Below, one piece after another: positions 13,651 through 14,789 of a stretch of 14,789 nucleotides of DNA. The stretch covers positions 1 to 14,789 of the forward strand of contig JALSMD010000077.1 of the NCBI GenBank assembly GCA_026987855.1, in the 5' to 3' direction. Below the pieces are notes generated by a model. It was not told the DNA's origin, made no database searches, and saw only the letters and a program-made list of their open reading frames with translations. Position 1 is the first letter of the stretch. Each line of letters begins with the position of its first letter. A program made the translations under genes and the position numbers. The DNA comes from Candidatus Falkowiibacteriota bacterium. GTDB lineage: Bacteria > Patescibacteriota > Patescibacteriia > Patescibacteriales > JALSMD01.

Positions 13651-14789
13651 ATGAATAGAGACGAAATACAAATATTAAAACACAAAGAACATTTAGATGC
13701 GCGCAGAGTAAAAATAATTACTTTTATGTCTTTTTTATTGGGTTTTTCCCAAGCGCTTTTGACTTATGTTTTGTCCACTTATTTTGTTAGGGCTGCTGGT
13801 ACAGATAATATTGGCATTTTTTATTTTATTTCTTATATTATTATTTTGTTTTCATTGTTAAATCTTCATAAATTTGTTCGTTTTTTAGGGAAATCACAAG
13901 TTTTTTATTTTTTTTTAATATTAAAAATTTTTGCCATTGCTGCGCTTATATTTTTGCCTCCTTCTCCCGGCGGGATATTGTTTTTAATGTTTTATATTAT
14001 CTTTGGTGTTCTCGGGTGGGTAAGCATTGATATTATTTTAGAATCGTTTTCTATAGATCATCGTTCGGGCAGAATCAGAGGCCTTTATTTAACTATTGCG
14101 AATGCTGGATTTATGATTGGTCCCTTCATTTCTTCGCGTATTTTGCAATCAGAAGGTTTTAGTAAGATATTTTTATTATCTTTAATTTTTAATATTATAA
14201 TACTTTTAATAAGTTTTTTTGGTGTTGGTGCTGTTAACCACGGCCAACCTCCAAAGACAACTGTTAAAGAATTATTAAAGAAAGTTTCAAAGAGAAAAAA
14301 TGTTTTAAAGGCTTACTATATTGCTTTTGTTTTAGACTTTTTCTATGCCCTAACAATAATTTATGTTCCCCTACATCTTTTGTCATTAGGCCTTAGTTGG
14401 CATGATTTAGGTTTTGTTTTTACTATAATGCTTATTCCATTTGTTTTAATTCAATATCCTGCTGGAATGCTTGCTGATAGAAAACTAGGGGAAAAAGAGC
14501 TTTTAATATTTTCTTTGCTAGTAATTAGTTTGTCTACTGCTTCAATTTATTTTGTTGAAACTCCCAGCATCGCCCTTTGGTCTTTTATATTGTTTATTAC
14601 ACGAATAGGAGCCGCTTTAATTGAAGTTTTACGAGATTCATATTTTTATAAAAGAATTGATGGTCATGATGTTGATTTAATTGATTTTTTTAGAACTTCT
14701 AGACCAGTTGCCTATATTTTAGCTAGTATTTTTTCCACTTTATTGTTATTTGTTTTTCCCTTAAAATCTGTTTTTATTTTAATTTCAGT
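13651..14789 (+). CDS. Major facilitator superfamily permease (3' end outside window)
   Basis: An open frame of 379 codons from ATG 13651 runs off the window end. After a charged N-terminus (MNRDEIQILKHKEHLDARR) it shows about ten or eleven membrane helices in the MFS arrangement: six, then a charged central loop (about 197-220, GQPPKTTVKELLKKVSKRKN), then further helices. GMLADRKLGEKE (272-283) is the motif A loop (G-x3-D-R-x-G) at the start of the second half, and the first half has SGRIRGLYLTIANAGFMIGP (139-158), as in drug and sugar permeases. It should be a secondary transporter in the cytoplasmic membrane. Substrate is not evident. No Shine-Dalgarno sequence precedes the ATG; a weak extended -10 lies upstream. 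Confidence 0.82.
   Translation, partial: MNRDEIQILKHKEHLDARRVKIITFMSFLLGFSQALLTYVLSTYFVRAAGTDNIGIFYFISYIIILFSLLNLHKFVRFLGKSQVFYFFLILKIFAIAALIFLPPSPGGILFLMFYIIFGVLGWVSIDIILESFSIDHRSGRIRGLYLTIANAGFMIGPFISSRILQSEGFSKIFLLSLIFNIIILLISFFGVGAVNHGQPPKTTVKELLKKVSKRKNVLKAYYIAFVLDFFYALTIIYVPLHLLSLGLSWHDLGFVFTIMLIPFVLIQYPAGMLADRKLGEKELLIFSLLVISLSTASIYFVETPSIALWSFILFITRIGAALIEVLRDSYFYKRIDGHDVDLIDFFRTSRPVAYILASIFSTLLLFVFPLKSVFILIS

Noticed and set aside
1..14789. CRISPR array, tRNA, rRNA or insertion sequence
   Set aside because: I found no regularly spaced repeats, cloverleaf sequence, rRNA segment or transposase in the gene-free stretches, all of which are under about 310 bases.
1..14789. Alternative code with TGA as Gly (Gracilibacteria/Absconditabacteria)
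   Set aside because: TGA ends several complete proteins at their family length (idi, the bactofilin-like protein, the membrane protein at 9059), and no frame needs TGA read-through.

Overview
The window is very AT-rich bacterial DNA that uses the standard bacterial code: TGA is a genuine stop, for example at the ends of the bactofilin-like and idi genes. The lifestyle genes, tail-fibre-like and cysteine-rich surface proteins, compact layout and mostly SD-less starts are most reminiscent of a Patescibacteria/CPR (Parcubacteria-like) anaerobe or fermenter. That assignment is inference; no marker here fixes the taxonomy. There are 16 protein genes (recA and an MFS transporter are cut by the window edges). 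I see no tRNA or rRNA gene, no transposase and no CRISPR array.

Layout: (1) 1-2473, plus strand: the recA 3' end with a terminator-like hairpin, a MazG-like pyrophosphohydrolase, a secreted bactofilin-like beta-helix/membrane protein, and a P-loop nucleoside/nucleotide kinase overlapping it by 4 bp. (2) 2489-3658, minus: an (alpha/alpha)6-barrel glycosidase. (3) 3965-4483, plus: type I IPP isomerase, sharing a long bidirectional terminator with the converging glutamate dehydrogenase. (4) 4507-7334, minus: thioredoxin, rubrerythrin, a CsoR/CstR-family repressor, a single-domain rhodanese and glutamate dehydrogenase. (5) 7591-9000, plus: glycogen synthase. (6) 9059-12105, plus: a six-helix membrane protein and two exported surface proteins, closed by a strong terminator. 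(7) 12301-13371: YchF GTPase. (8) 13651 to the end: an MFS permease.

The most striking part is region 4. The repressor has the Cys pair of the CsoR family but Asn where Cu(I)-sensing CsoR has its His ligand, which fits a persulfide-sensing CstR-like protein. A rhodanese lies next to it. Upstream of thioredoxin a near-perfect consensus promoter (TTGACA, 17 nt, TATATT) has its whole spacer filled by a 23-bp dyad with the C/G-tract half-sites typical of CsoR-family operators. Together these suggest a compact locus sensing reactive sulfur (or metal), with thioredoxin, rubrerythrin and rhodanese as effectors. A second promoter lies just upstream of rubrerythrin, so the downstream genes may be only partly under this operator.
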